Origin: Perlucidibaca wandonensis
GTDB lineage: Bacteria > Pseudomonadota > Gammaproteobacteria > Pseudomonadales > Moraxellaceae
Direction of reading: 5' to 3'
Assembly: GCF_042677145.1 (NCBI RefSeq)
Contig: NZ_JBHTIT010000001.1
Span: 2,170,001-2,234,000, forward strand
Length of the DNA: 64,000 nt
Each line of letters begins with the position of its first letter. Positions within the stretch are counted from its first letter, which is position 1. Positions 45,414-53,866 of this stretch are shown one piece after another. The translations under genes and the position numbers were made by a program. The notes below the pieces were generated by a model, which saw nothing but the letters and a program-made list of their open reading frames with translations, had not been told where the DNA came from and ran no database searches.

Positions 45414-45982
45414 TCGCGCTACTGCTAACGTTAGCGGCGCTAAGCATCTGGCTTTATCAAGATGCTCAGCGCCGCCAAATGCGCACACCATTGGCTTGGG
45501 TTGGACTCTTACTCCTGCTCGGACCATTAGCATTGGCGGTGTATTGGACGCGCCGCCCGCTGTTTAGTGGTGAATACCGTGCTGGCGGGCGTGTTTGGAT
45601 AATGTTGCGTGTATTTTTGCTCGGCATCACCGCTTGGGCACTGCTATTTATCGCGGTGCTAATGGTTTGGTTGAGCGCCTTTTTACCCATGCCATTGATC
45701 GTGGCTTTGCTTATGGGCCTTGGCTTTTTTGTTGGTGGCTCATGGCTCTTTATTGTTGCCGCTGTGCTGCTTCTTGCATGGGTTCTGCGCGACCCGCGAA
45801 GCTTAGAGGTCGGCCCAACGCATCAAGCACTAGTAGGTGTTGAACTACCCGTGTGGGGCGACCGTCTGCTTAAAGTGATCTTTTTCGCAGGCATCCTTGG
45901 CGTCTTTGTGCTCACCGAGCCGGCGCATCCAGACTGGGTCGAGCACATCGATTGGCAGTCTCAGTCGACCATGCGTCTGTAA
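45410..45982 (+). CDS. Small four-helix membrane protein, unknown
   Basis: 190-residue predicted inner-membrane protein with about four to five hydrophobic segments (2-16, 25-45, 62-90, 95-125) and a conserved-looking N-terminal WLYQDAQRRQM segment. It starts at TTG 45410, overlapping the RND stop as TTGA; no other start is available before the first helix. I do not recognise a family. Tight coupling to the pump suggests an accessory part of the efflux operon, though this is inference. Convergent with radC, 57 bases apart. Confidence 0.65.
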   Translation: MIALLLTLAALSIWLYQDAQRRQMRTPLAWVGLLLLLGPLALAVYWTRRPLFSGEYRAGGRVWIMLRVFLLGITAWALLFIAVLMVWLSAFLPMPLIVALLMGLGFFVGGSWLFIVAAVLLLAWVLRDPRSLEVGPTHQALVGVELPVWGDRLLKVIFFAGILGVFVLTEPAHPDWVEHIDWQSQSTMRL

Positions 45983-46039
45983 GCCGAGGTCTTGAAACTG
46001 GCTTATTCGGCGAGCAGCCATCTGCACGATGGCCGCTCG

Positions 46040-46714
46040 CTACAACCAGCCGCGCTCAGCAAACGACACCGGCTCGCCATCGCCAATCACTAAGTGATCT
46101 AGCGTGCGCACATCGACTAAAGCTAAGGCCTCCTTTAGCCGCGTAGTGATATGTCGGTCGGCCGGCGAAGGCTCGGCCACCCCTGATGGATGGTTATGCG
46201 CCAAAATCACCGCCCCAGCCTGATGTTTCAGCGCCTGCTTAACCACCTCGCGCGGATGCACTGAGCAACTATCGAGCGTGCCGCGAAACAAGTCCTCAAC
46301 AGCAATGACGCGATGTTGATTGTCTAAAAACACCACGGCAAAAACTTCATGCTCTAAGTCACGAAGCCGCGCCTTGAGAAATTTGCGCGTGTCATGCGGG
46401 CTGCAAATGGATTCGCGCGAAAGCACGGTTGCCTGCAAGTGGCGCTTGTTTAGCTCTACTGCCGCGGCTAATCGGCAGGTGCGCGCCGGCCCCCATCCAG
46501 GTAATTGGCTGACATCCTCGAAAGAGGCGGTTAATAGCTGCCGTAAGCCGCCAGTGGTGTTTAGGGTTTGGCGAGCAATATCGACTGCCGAAAAGCCGGC
46601 GATGCCATGCCCAAGCAAAATCGCGATGAGCTCGGCGTCGCTAAGCACACTGGCACCTTGACGCTGCAATCGCTCACGCGGCCGCTCGTTGAGCGGCCAT
46701 TCTTGAATTCTCAT
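46040..46714 (-). CDS. radC: RadC family JAMM/MPN+ domain protein
   Basis: 224-residue protein with an N-terminal HhH-like region (RPRERLQRQGASVLSDAELIAILLG, LLTASFEDVSQLPG) and a C-terminal JAMM domain with the metal motif HNHPSG...D, seen as VILAHNHPSGVAEPSPADRHIT. RadC was once thought a DNA repair protein; its real role is unresolved. Divergent from coaBC, the conserved neighbour. Confidence 0.95.
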   Translation of the reverse strand: MRIQEWPLNERPRERLQRQGASVLSDAELIAILLGHGIAGFSAVDIARQTLNTTGGLRQLLTASFEDVSQLPGWGPARTCRLAAAVELNKRHLQATVLSRESICSPHDTRKFLKARLRDLEHEVFAVVFLDNQHRVIAVEDLFRGTLDSCSVHPREVVKQALKHQAGAVILAHNHPSGVAEPSPADRHITTRLKEALALVDVRTLDHLVIGDGEPVSFAERGWL

Positions 46715-46827
46715 CTCTACTCCTTGAGTTCACTAGCTCGTGGTATCTTTCGCCCCACGATTTGTCCTTGCCGAGGGCAGCGCTTGTGGCGCTTACCTAA
46801 GGTATAGACCCGATGTGGAGTAATTGC

Positions 46828-48078
46828 ATGCTGGCGCGGCTATCTCAGAAAAGAATTTTACTTGGTGTGACCGGTGGCATTGCGGCGTATAAATGCGCCG
46901 ATCTGATTCGCCGCCTGCGCGATGCTGGCGCTGAGGTGCAAGTCATCATGACCGCGGCAGCGCAAGAGTTCATCACGCCGCTCACCTTGCAGGCGCTGTC
47001 AGGCAACACCGTGCACACCGATTTGCTCGACCCGAAAGCCGAAGCCGCCATGGGACATATCGAGCTGGCGCGCTGGGCCGACCTATTTTTAGTGGCACCA
47101 GCTTCGGCCGACACCATCGCGCGCTTATGCCAAGGGGTGGCCAATGACTTGCTCACCACCTGTTGGTTAGCCTGTGGCGCGCGTAAGGCCGTAGCGCCTG
47201 CGATGAATCAGCAGATGTGGTTAGACCCCGCCACGCAAAACAATATGATCACCCTGCAAGCTCGCGAGATTGCGATTTTTGGCCCCGGCAGTGGCGTACA
47301 AGCCTGCGGCGATGTCGGTGCGGGCCGTTTGCTTGAGCCGTTAGAAATCGTCGCGCTTTGCGCCGAACAATTTGCCAGTCACGCACTCACTGGCCGGCAT
47401 GTGGTCATCAGCGCAGGGCCGACACGCGAAGCCGTCGACCCCGTGCGCTATTTGAGTAATCACAGCTCAGGCAAGATGGGTTTTGCCTTGGCCGAGGCCT
47501 GCGCTGAAGCAGGCGCCCGCGTCACGCTGATTGCAGGGCCAGTGAACTTAGCCACGCCGGATCGCGTGCAGCGCATCGATGTGGTTTCAGCTCGCGATAT
47601 GCAGGCGGCATGTGAGCTGGCGGTCACTGACGCAGTCGCCGCTGTAGGCGCTGAGCAAAGTGTGTTTATCGCCACCGCTGCTGTTGCCGATTATCGCCCC
47701 GCCCAAGTTGCTGAGCAGAAGATCAAAAAGGGCGACAAAGATGATGAGATCACGCTAACTCTGGTGAAAAATCCCGACATCGTCGCTGGCATTGCCGCAC
47801 GCGCTGAACGCCCTCTAGTTATGGGCTTTGCCGCTGAGACGCACGCTGTCGAAGCCTATGCGCAAGATAAGTTAGCCCGCAAAAAGTTGGATTTAATTGC
47901 CTGCAATGATGTCTCGCGTGCCGACATTGGCTTTCAAAGTGACGATAATGCCATGACCGTATTTTGGCCTATGGGCGATGGCGTTGGCCGTGCCGACTTG
48001 GCCAAAGCCAGCAAAGCCCAAATCGCCCGTCAGTTGGTGCAGTTGCTCGCTGATCGACTCAGCAGCGCCGGCGCTTAA
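46828..48078 (+). CDS. coaBC: Bifunctional phosphopantothenoylcysteine decarboxylase/synthase
   Basis: 416-residue coenzyme A biosynthesis enzyme (Dfp). N-terminal FMN decarboxylase CoaC: LGVTGGIAAYK, SADTIARLCQGVANDLL, AMNQQMW (PxMN motif) and ACGDVGAGRLLEP; C-terminal synthetase CoaB: ISAGPTREAVDPVRYLSNHSSGKMG and KKLDLIACNDVS. GGAG 8 bases before ATG 46828 sets the start. First of coaBC-dut-argB. Confidence 0.96.
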   Translation: MLARLSQKRILLGVTGGIAAYKCADLIRRLRDAGAEVQVIMTAAAQEFITPLTLQALSGNTVHTDLLDPKAEAAMGHIELARWADLFLVAPASADTIARLCQGVANDLLTTCWLACGARKAVAPAMNQQMWLDPATQNNMITLQAREIAIFGPGSGVQACGDVGAGRLLEPLEIVALCAEQFASHALTGRHVVISAGPTREAVDPVRYLSNHSSGKMGFALAEACAEAGARVTLIAGPVNLATPDRVQRIDVVSARDMQAACELAVTDAVAAVGAEQSVFIATAAVADYRPAQVAEQKIKKGDKDDEITLTLVKNPDIVAGIAARAERPLVMGFAAETHAVEAYAQDKLARKKLDLIACNDVSRADIGFQSDDNAMTVFWPMGDGVGRADLAKASKAQIARQLVQLLADRLSSAGA

Positions 48079-48109
48079 ATAGCGAATAGATCACCGTTAG
48101 GAAGTTGAA

Positions 48110-48565
48110 ATGAAGTCATTACAAGTCAAGATTTTAGACTCGCGCATTGGCAGCGAACTGCCGTTTCCTAGCTATGCCACTGAAGGTTCGGCAGGCCTAG
48201 ATCTGCGCGCTTTGCTCGACGCGCCGTTAACATTAGCGCCCGGCGAGACGCAGCTTATTCGCACCGGATTGGCGATTTATATCGCTGACCCGGGCTATGC
48301 TGGTTTGATTTTGCCGCGCTCAGGACTAGGCCATAAACACGGCATCGTACTCGGTAACTTGGTCGGCTTAATTGACGCCGACTATCAAGGCGAACTCATG
48401 ATTTCTTGCTGGAACCGCAGCTCAGTGGCATTTACGCTCGAGCCCGGCGAGCGCTTGGCGCAGTATGTTTTAGTGCCTGTAGTGCAGGCCAGTTTTGAAG
48501 TGGTTGAAGAGTTTCGCGCCTCAGAGCGCGGCACCGGTGGCTTCGGCAGTTCTGGCCGTCAGTAA
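48110..48565 (+). CDS. dut: dUTP diphosphatase
   Basis: 151-residue trimeric dUTPase that keeps uracil out of DNA and makes dUMP. The five motifs are visible: AGLDLRA, PRSGLGHKHGI, GLIDADYQGELM, ERLAQYV and the glycine-rich C-terminal ERGTGGFGSSG that closes over the active site. TAGGAAG precedes the ATG. Confidence 0.97.
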   Translation: MKSLQVKILDSRIGSELPFPSYATEGSAGLDLRALLDAPLTLAPGETQLIRTGLAIYIADPGYAGLILPRSGLGHKHGIVLGNLVGLIDADYQGELMISCWNRSSVAFTLEPGERLAQYVLVPVVQASFEVVEEFRASERGTGGFGSSGRQ

Positions 48566-48588
48566 TTCATTTTTGCGAGCATAAAGAC

Positions 48589-49497
48589 ATGGCACTTTCT
48601 CATAACGAAGCACTCAACGTTGCGTTAGTACTTACCGAAGCACTGCCGTATATCCAGCGCTTTAAGGGCGCAACGGTAGTGGTCAAATACGGCGGCAATG
48701 CCATGACCGACCCTGAGCTAGAGCACTCATTCGCGCGTGATATTGTGCTGATGAAAACGGTGGGCTTGAACCCGATTGTGGTGCACGGTGGCGGCCCGCA
48801 AATTGGCGACATGCTCAAGCGCGTGGGCAAAGAGTCTGAGTTTATCGATGGCATGCGTGTCACCGACAGCGAGACCATGGATATCGTAGAAATGGTACTC
48901 GGCGGCTCGGTTAACAAATCCATCGTCAATCTGATTAATCAGAACGGCGGTCGCGCCATTGGCCTTACGGGTAAGGATGCTAACTTGATTCGCGCGCGAC
49001 GGATGACGCTGTCGAAAAAGGATGCCGCTGGGGAAGATATTTCTGTCGATATTGGTCAGGTTGGCGAAGTTGCCGGCATCAAAACCGATGTGCTCGAGCT
49101 CATGTTCAAGAGCGATTTCATCCCAGTGATTGCGCCTGTGGGCGTTGGTGACGACGGTGCTTCCTACAATATCAATGCCGACTTGGTGGCAGGCAAAGTT
49201 GCTGAAGCCTTGAAGGCCGAGAAGTTGATCTTGCTCACTAACATCCCCGGTGTGATGGACAAAAATAAAAAAGTGCTGACCGGTCTGACTACCAAAGATG
49301 TCGACGCACTGATCGCCGATGGCACTATTTATGGCGGCATGCTGCCGAAAATTGCCTGCGCTTTAGATGCCGTCAGAAATGGCGTGCAAACCGCGCACAT
49401 CATCGACGGTCGTGTGCCGCACGCCTGTTTGCTCGAAGTCTTTACCGACGATGGTATGGGCACTTTAATCAGCAATCGTCTGCCGAAAAAAGCTTAA
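48589..49497 (+). CDS. argB: Acetylglutamate kinase
   Basis: 302-residue amino acid kinase for the second step of arginine biosynthesis. VVVKYGGNAM (phosphate binding), VVHGGGPQIGDML and INADLVAGKVAEALKAEKLILLTN are diagnostic. The N-terminal helix ahead of the kinase fold is the kind found in arginine-inhibited, hexameric enzymes. It follows dut by 23 bases; in Pseudomonas algC lies between, but not here. Confidence 0.97.
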   Translation: MALSHNEALNVALVLTEALPYIQRFKGATVVVKYGGNAMTDPELEHSFARDIVLMKTVGLNPIVVHGGGPQIGDMLKRVGKESEFIDGMRVTDSETMDIVEMVLGGSVNKSIVNLINQNGGRAIGLTGKDANLIRARRMTLSKKDAAGEDISVDIGQVGEVAGIKTDVLELMFKSDFIPVIAPVGVGDDGASYNINADLVAGKVAEALKAEKLILLTNIPGVMDKNKKVLTGLTTKDVDALIADGTIYGGMLPKIACALDAVRNGVQTAHIIDGRVPHACLLEVFTDDGMGTLISNRLPKKA

Positions 49498-49503
49498 ATC
49501 GCG

Positions 49504-50280
49504 ATGCTAGATGCCGGCGGGCAGGTCCTGCTATTTGGACTTGCTCTGCTGGCCAATACGCTATCGGCACTCGCCGGCGGCGGTGCCGGCTTGTTGCAGC
49601 TGCCAGTGTTGTTATTCCTTGGTCTCGCCTTCCCTACGGCATTAGCCACGCACAAAATTGCCAGCGTTGCCCTTGGTGTAGGTGCCACCTTGCGCCATCT
49701 CCGCGGTGACGGCATTGATTGGCGTTTTGCGCTGTTTATTTTGGCGGCAGGCCTGCCCGGCGTTTATGTTGGTACGCAGGTTATTTTGCAGTTGCCAGAT
49801 GCGTTGGCACGTGGTGCTTTGGGTGTGCTCACACTGGGTCTTGGTCTGTATTCATGGCGCCGGCCAGCTTTGGGCGTTAGTGCTGAAAAAGCCAATCGCG
49901 ACCGCGCTGGTATGCTCATTGGCGCGCTCGGGCTATTTGCCATCGGCGTGTTAAATGGCTCGCTGACAAGTGGTACTGGCCTGTTTGTCACCCTATGGTT
50001 AGTGCGTTGGTTCGGCCTCGATTACACCCGTGCGGTGACCTACACACTGATTTTGGTCGGGCTATTTTGGAATGGTACGGGCGCGATAGCCTTGGCTCAG
50101 CAAGCACCGGTGCAATGGGACTGGCTGCCGGCATTGCTCTTGGGTTCATTACTTGGCGGCTATCTTGGCGCACACATGGCCTTGCGTCATGGCAGCGGCG
50201 TAGTGAAGCGGGCGTTTGAGCTACTTACCGTGGCAGTTGGCTGCAAACTCTTGTGGGATGCCGCGCAAGCTTTGGTTTAG
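49504..50280 (+). CDS. TSUP family (TauE/SafE) membrane permease
   Basis: 258-residue integral membrane protein, about 8 helices, with the two-repeat TSUP pattern: LANTLSALAGGGAGLLQLPVLLFLGL in the first half and IGVLNGSLTSGTGLFVTLWLV in the second. Family members export or import sulfite, sulfonates or other small anions. Six bases after argB but no functional link is evident. Its stop overlaps the convergent rsmE stop by 4 bases. Confidence 0.85.
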   Translation: MLDAGGQVLLFGLALLANTLSALAGGGAGLLQLPVLLFLGLAFPTALATHKIASVALGVGATLRHLRGDGIDWRFALFILAAGLPGVYVGTQVILQLPDALARGALGVLTLGLGLYSWRRPALGVSAEKANRDRAGMLIGALGLFAIGVLNGSLTSGTGLFVTLWLVRWFGLDYTRAVTYTLILVGLFWNGTGAIALAQQAPVQWDWLPALLLGSLLGGYLGAHMALRHGSGVVKRAFELLTVAVGCKLLWDAAQALV

Positions 50281-51008
50281 CCGGCATCGCCATAAAGCCA
50301 TTGCAGCACCGCTAGCGCCGCTACTGGCGCTGTCTCGGTGCGCAGGACTCGCGGCCCAAACTGCCAAGGTTGAAAATTACAGGCTTGCGCCGCGCTAATT
50401 TCTGCAGCACTCAAACCACCCTCGGGGCCAATGAGCAGCGCTACTGACGCAGGCTTGTCTGAAGCATTTGGGCCGCCAGAAACACTAGGCGCTAGCACCC
50501 ATTTTTGTGTCGCGACCACTGCTGTTTGCCAGTCACTCAGCGCCATTGGCCCATGTAGTAAAGGTAAGGTATTACGCCCCGATTGCTCACAAGCGCTGAC
50601 CAATACACCCTGCCAATGTGCTAGTTTTTTCTCGATAGCTTCCACTCCACGCAGACGCAACTCGCAGCGCTCACTGCTGAGTAAGGTGATCTCGCTAACA
50701 CCCAATTCCACGGCTTTTTGCAGTGCGTAATCGAGGCGATCGCCCTTGCTCATCACTAAGCCAAGATGCGTGTGTAGCGCCGACTCCACGGCTGGCATTG
50801 CGATCGAAATAACCGTGACCTGTGCCGAGCGCTTGCTGACTTCGATCAGCTCAACTTCAGCCTCACAGCCTTGACCATCAAACAGTACAGCATGGTCGCC
50901 GATGCGAGCGCGCAGCACACGAGTCCAATGATGCGCGGCGGCCTCTGGCAGGCTGAGTGTCATGCCTGCAGTCCATGTTTGCTCAGCGGTTACATATAAA
51001 CGAATCAT
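50277..51008 (-). CDS. rsmE: 16S rRNA (uracil-1498-N3)-methyltransferase
   Basis: 243-residue SPOUT (trefoil-knot) methyltransferase using SAM to methylate U1498 of 16S rRNA. N-terminal PUA-like domain (MIRLYVTAEQ...LPEAAAHHWTRVLRARIGD), and the knot with ALLIGPEGGLSAAEI and FGPRVLRTETA. ATG at 51008 gives the family start; an ATG 16 codons upstream would add an unconserved tail. Follows bioA on the same strand, as in Pseudomonas. Confidence 0.95.
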   Translation of the reverse strand: MIRLYVTAEQTWTAGMTLSLPEAAAHHWTRVLRARIGDHAVLFDGQGCEAEVELIEVSKRSAQVTVISIAMPAVESALHTHLGLVMSKGDRLDYALQKAVELGVSEITLLSSERCELRLRGVEAIEKKLAHWQGVLVSACEQSGRNTLPLLHGPMALSDWQTAVVATQKWVLAPSVSGGPNASDKPASVALLIGPEGGLSAAEISAAQACNFQPWQFGPRVLRTETAPVAALAVLQWLYGDAG

Positions 51009-51067
51009 GATTTTCTCATCAAAAATATCGGCACGCGTTGTTGCTCGCCGCGGCATAGTCGTAGCGG

Positions 51068-52468
51068 CTACGCCATGCTCGGCCCCGCTTCACTAAAGCG
51101 GCCAGCCGGTGCGCGCAAACCCTCGTCAATAGCCTCAGCCGCGGTGGCGACCATCCAGCGAATTTGTTCGGGCGTGATGATATAAGGCGGCATGAAATAC
51201 ACCACATTGCCGATAGGTCGCAGCAATAATCCTCGCTTTAATGCAGCTTGAAAGATTGCCAAGCCACGGCGTTCGCGCCAGTCATACGGTGTGCCATTAG
51301 CTTTGTCGCGTACCAACTCAATCGCGGCAATCATGCCAGTTTGGCGCACACTGCTAACCTGCGGATGATCACGTAAGGGAGCGATGGCCTCCGCCAAAAC
51401 CAAGGCCAATTGGCGGTTCGCGGCGATGACATCATGCTGCTTGAAGAGGTCTAGCGAGGCCAATGCTACCCGCGCGGCGAGCGCATTGCCGGTATAGCTG
51501 TGCGAGTGCAAAAAGCCTTTCAGGGTGTCGTAACGGTCGTAAAAGACCTCATAAATCCGCGCGTGCGTGAGCACTACCGACATCGGTAAATAGCCCGCAG
51601 TTAAGCCTTTCGACAACACCAAAAAGTCGGGCGTGATGTCGGCTTGTTCGCAGGCAAACAAAGTGCCGGTTCGACCAAAGCCAACAGCGATTTCATCGGC
51701 AATCAAATAGACATTATGTTCATCGCATAATTCACGCAAACGCGTGAGGTAACGCGGCGAATACATGCGCATGCCAGCCGCGCCTTGCACCAAAGGTTCG
51801 ACAATCACCGCAGCCACTTCATGCGCATGCTTGGCTAGTAGCGACTCCATGCCTTCTAATGCGCGCTGGCAATACACCTCGCAATCGCCATCGGGCGCAC
51901 CCGCAGGTGCTGCCGGTGATGGTGCTCGCAGCGGCGCTTGCAGCAGCGGTCGATAAGTCTCAGAAAACAACGGAATATCGGTGACGCTGAGCGCGCCAAT
52001 GGTTTCGCCGTGATAGCTATTTTCCAGCGCAATAAAGCGTGTTTTCTCAGGCGAGCCTTGGTTGCGCCAAGCATGCACGCTCATTTTCAGCGCGACTTCG
52101 ATGCCAGAGCTGCCATTGTCGGCATAGAAGCAGCGCGTTAACCCTGGCGGCGCTAAGGCCACCAAGCGTTCACTAAGCTCGACAATCGGTTCATGCGTAA
52201 AGCCAGCCAAAATCACATGCTCGAGCGTGTCTGCTTGCTCGCGTAAGGCGGCATTAATCTGTGGGTGGGCATGACCAAATAAATTCACCCACCATGAGCT
52301 GATGGCATCCATATAGCGCTTGCCATCGAAGTCTTCTAACCAAATGCCTTCGCCACGGCGTATCGGCACTAATGGTAATTGCTCGTGGTCATGCATTTGC
52401 GTGCACGGGTGCCAAACATGCGCTAGATCGCGGCGCGAAATATCGGCATTGCTAGAGCGCTTAGTCAT
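51068..52468 (-). CDS. bioA: Adenosylmethionine-8-amino-7-oxononanoate aminotransferase
   Basis: 466-residue class-III PLP aminotransferase of biotin synthesis that uses SAM as amino donor. VWHPCTQM and ISSWWVNLFGHAHP (substrate pocket), the GSSGIEVALKM PLP phosphate site, IADEIAVGFGRTGTLFA, and the PLP lysine in LSKGLTAGYLP. Overlaps the preceding symporter gene by ATGA. The other bio genes are not in this window. Confidence 0.95.
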   Translation of the reverse strand: MTKRSSNADISRRDLAHVWHPCTQMHDHEQLPLVPIRRGEGIWLEDFDGKRYMDAISSWWVNLFGHAHPQINAALREQADTLEHVILAGFTHEPIVELSERLVALAPPGLTRCFYADNGSSGIEVALKMSVHAWRNQGSPEKTRFIALENSYHGETIGALSVTDIPLFSETYRPLLQAPLRAPSPAAPAGAPDGDCEVYCQRALEGMESLLAKHAHEVAAVIVEPLVQGAAGMRMYSPRYLTRLRELCDEHNVYLIADEIAVGFGRTGTLFACEQADITPDFLVLSKGLTAGYLPMSVVLTHARIYEVFYDRYDTLKGFLHSHSYTGNALAARVALASLDLFKQHDVIAANRQLALVLAEAIAPLRDHPQVSSVRQTGMIAAIELVRDKANGTPYDWRERRGLAIFQAALKRGLLLRPIGNVVYFMPPYIITPEQIRWMVATAAEAIDEGLRAPAGRFSEAGPSMA

Positions 52469-53754
52469 TGCGAAGACTCTACGTTGGTGGGCGCTTGAGT
52501 GACTGTTTGAGCCATGGCAGGCGAATCAGTTTTCGCGTAATACGCCACCAGTCTGGCCGCCACCGAATCACTCCATACGTTCACCGCGGTGCGGCACATA
52601 TCCAATGGTCTATCGGTGATTAACAGTAAGCCCAATGCCTCGGCTGGTAGCCCAACGCGGTCCAAGATTAGCGCGATAGCGACAAGGCTGGCAGCAGGAA
52701 TGCCGGCCATACCTGTTGAAGTGGCTAGCGCCAAAAATAGAACCAATAACTGCTGCACAATAGTTAAATCAGCACCTAGAAGCTGAGCTAAAAACAGCAC
52801 CGCCACGCACTCATACAGCGCAGTGCCATCCATATTCATCGTAGTGCCCAGCGGCACGGTGAGACCGGTCACAGATGAAGGCACTTTTGCGCGATCATTT
52901 AGGCAGCGTAGGGTCACCGGCAAAGTCGCTGCCGATGATGCGGTAGAAAATGCCATCCATAATGCGGGACTCATATCACGGGCATGTTGCAACGGCGATA
53001 CGCGAGCCAAACGCCAGAGCACAAGGCCAAGACTGAGGCCGGCATGCAGCACTAGCGCGAGCAATACCGTGATGACGAACCAGGCCAATGGTTCGGCGGC
53101 AGCCCAGCCAACTTGCGCAGCACTGGTGGTGACTAAAGCGAAAACGCCAAGCGGCGCGGTGCGCAAAACCCATTGCGTCACTGTCATTAGCAGGTGTTGC
53201 AAGCTATCCCAAAGTACTTGCTGCGACTGACGAAACTCCGTCGGCAATGTGCGCAGCGCTAGGCCTAAGACTAGCGAAAACAGCACAACGGCGATCAAAT
53301 TGCCTGCGCTTAAGGCATTGAAAATATTGCCCGGCACTAAGCCTAATAATGTGCTTTGCCAGTCGCTACTGCCGTTGGCGAACGTAGGTGAGAGGCTGGC
53401 TTGTGCCATGAGGCTTTGCACATCTTCGGGGTCTAAGCCGGCGCGTAAGCCTGGCGCGATGACATTGCTCAAGATCAGGCCCATGCTGACCGCCAGTAGC
53501 GTGCTCATGCCGTAATAGCCGGCAGTGAGCGCACCTAAACGCCCAGGCGCTTGCTCAAGTTTGCCGAGGCCGGCGATCAATGTGGTGGCAATTAACGGTA
53601 CGGCGACCATCTTCAGGGCATTTAAAAATAAGCTGCCGGTAACGCCTGTGATGCTGAGTGCAGCGTCTTGCCACGGCGCTAGAGGGCCCGACAGTAGCGC
53701 GGCGGCGACTAGGCCAAGGCCGAGGCCTAATAAGATTTGCCGAGTTAAAGACAT
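52465..53754 (-). CDS. Dicarboxylate/amino acid:cation symporter (DAACS, GltP-like)
   Basis: 429-residue secondary transporter with the DAACS architecture. Signature stretches: VPLGTTMNMDGTALYECVAVLF (TM7 NMDGT), LFLALATSTGMAGIPAASLV (hairpin 2) and DRPLDMCRTAVNVWSDSVAA (TM8 with D, R, and N binding residues). The Arg in the CRTAVN region favours acidic amino acids such as glutamate or aspartate over neutral ones, which is inference. Downstream of ggt (112 bases) on the same strand. Confidence 0.9.
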   Translation of the reverse strand: MSLTRQILLGLGLGLVAAALLSGPLAPWQDAALSITGVTGSLFLNALKMVAVPLIATTLIAGLGKLEQAPGRLGALTAGYYGMSTLLAVSMGLILSNVIAPGLRAGLDPEDVQSLMAQASLSPTFANGSSDWQSTLLGLVPGNIFNALSAGNLIAVVLFSLVLGLALRTLPTEFRQSQQVLWDSLQHLLMTVTQWVLRTAPLGVFALVTTSAAQVGWAAAEPLAWFVITVLLALVLHAGLSLGLVLWRLARVSPLQHARDMSPALWMAFSTASSAATLPVTLRCLNDRAKVPSSVTGLTVPLGTTMNMDGTALYECVAVLFLAQLLGADLTIVQQLLVLFLALATSTGMAGIPAASLVAIALILDRVGLPAEALGLLLITDRPLDMCRTAVNVWSDSVAARLVAYYAKTDSPAMAQTVTQAPTNVESSQ

Positions 53755-53866
53755 GCCTGCTCCAGTATGAATGCTGAGGTGTGGCCACCACTGGGCATGG
53801 GTGGCATCGTGGCGCTACTTTAGCAGACTGGTTTGTGAGCGGGGCAATGCGTGGCGATGAGCGTGC

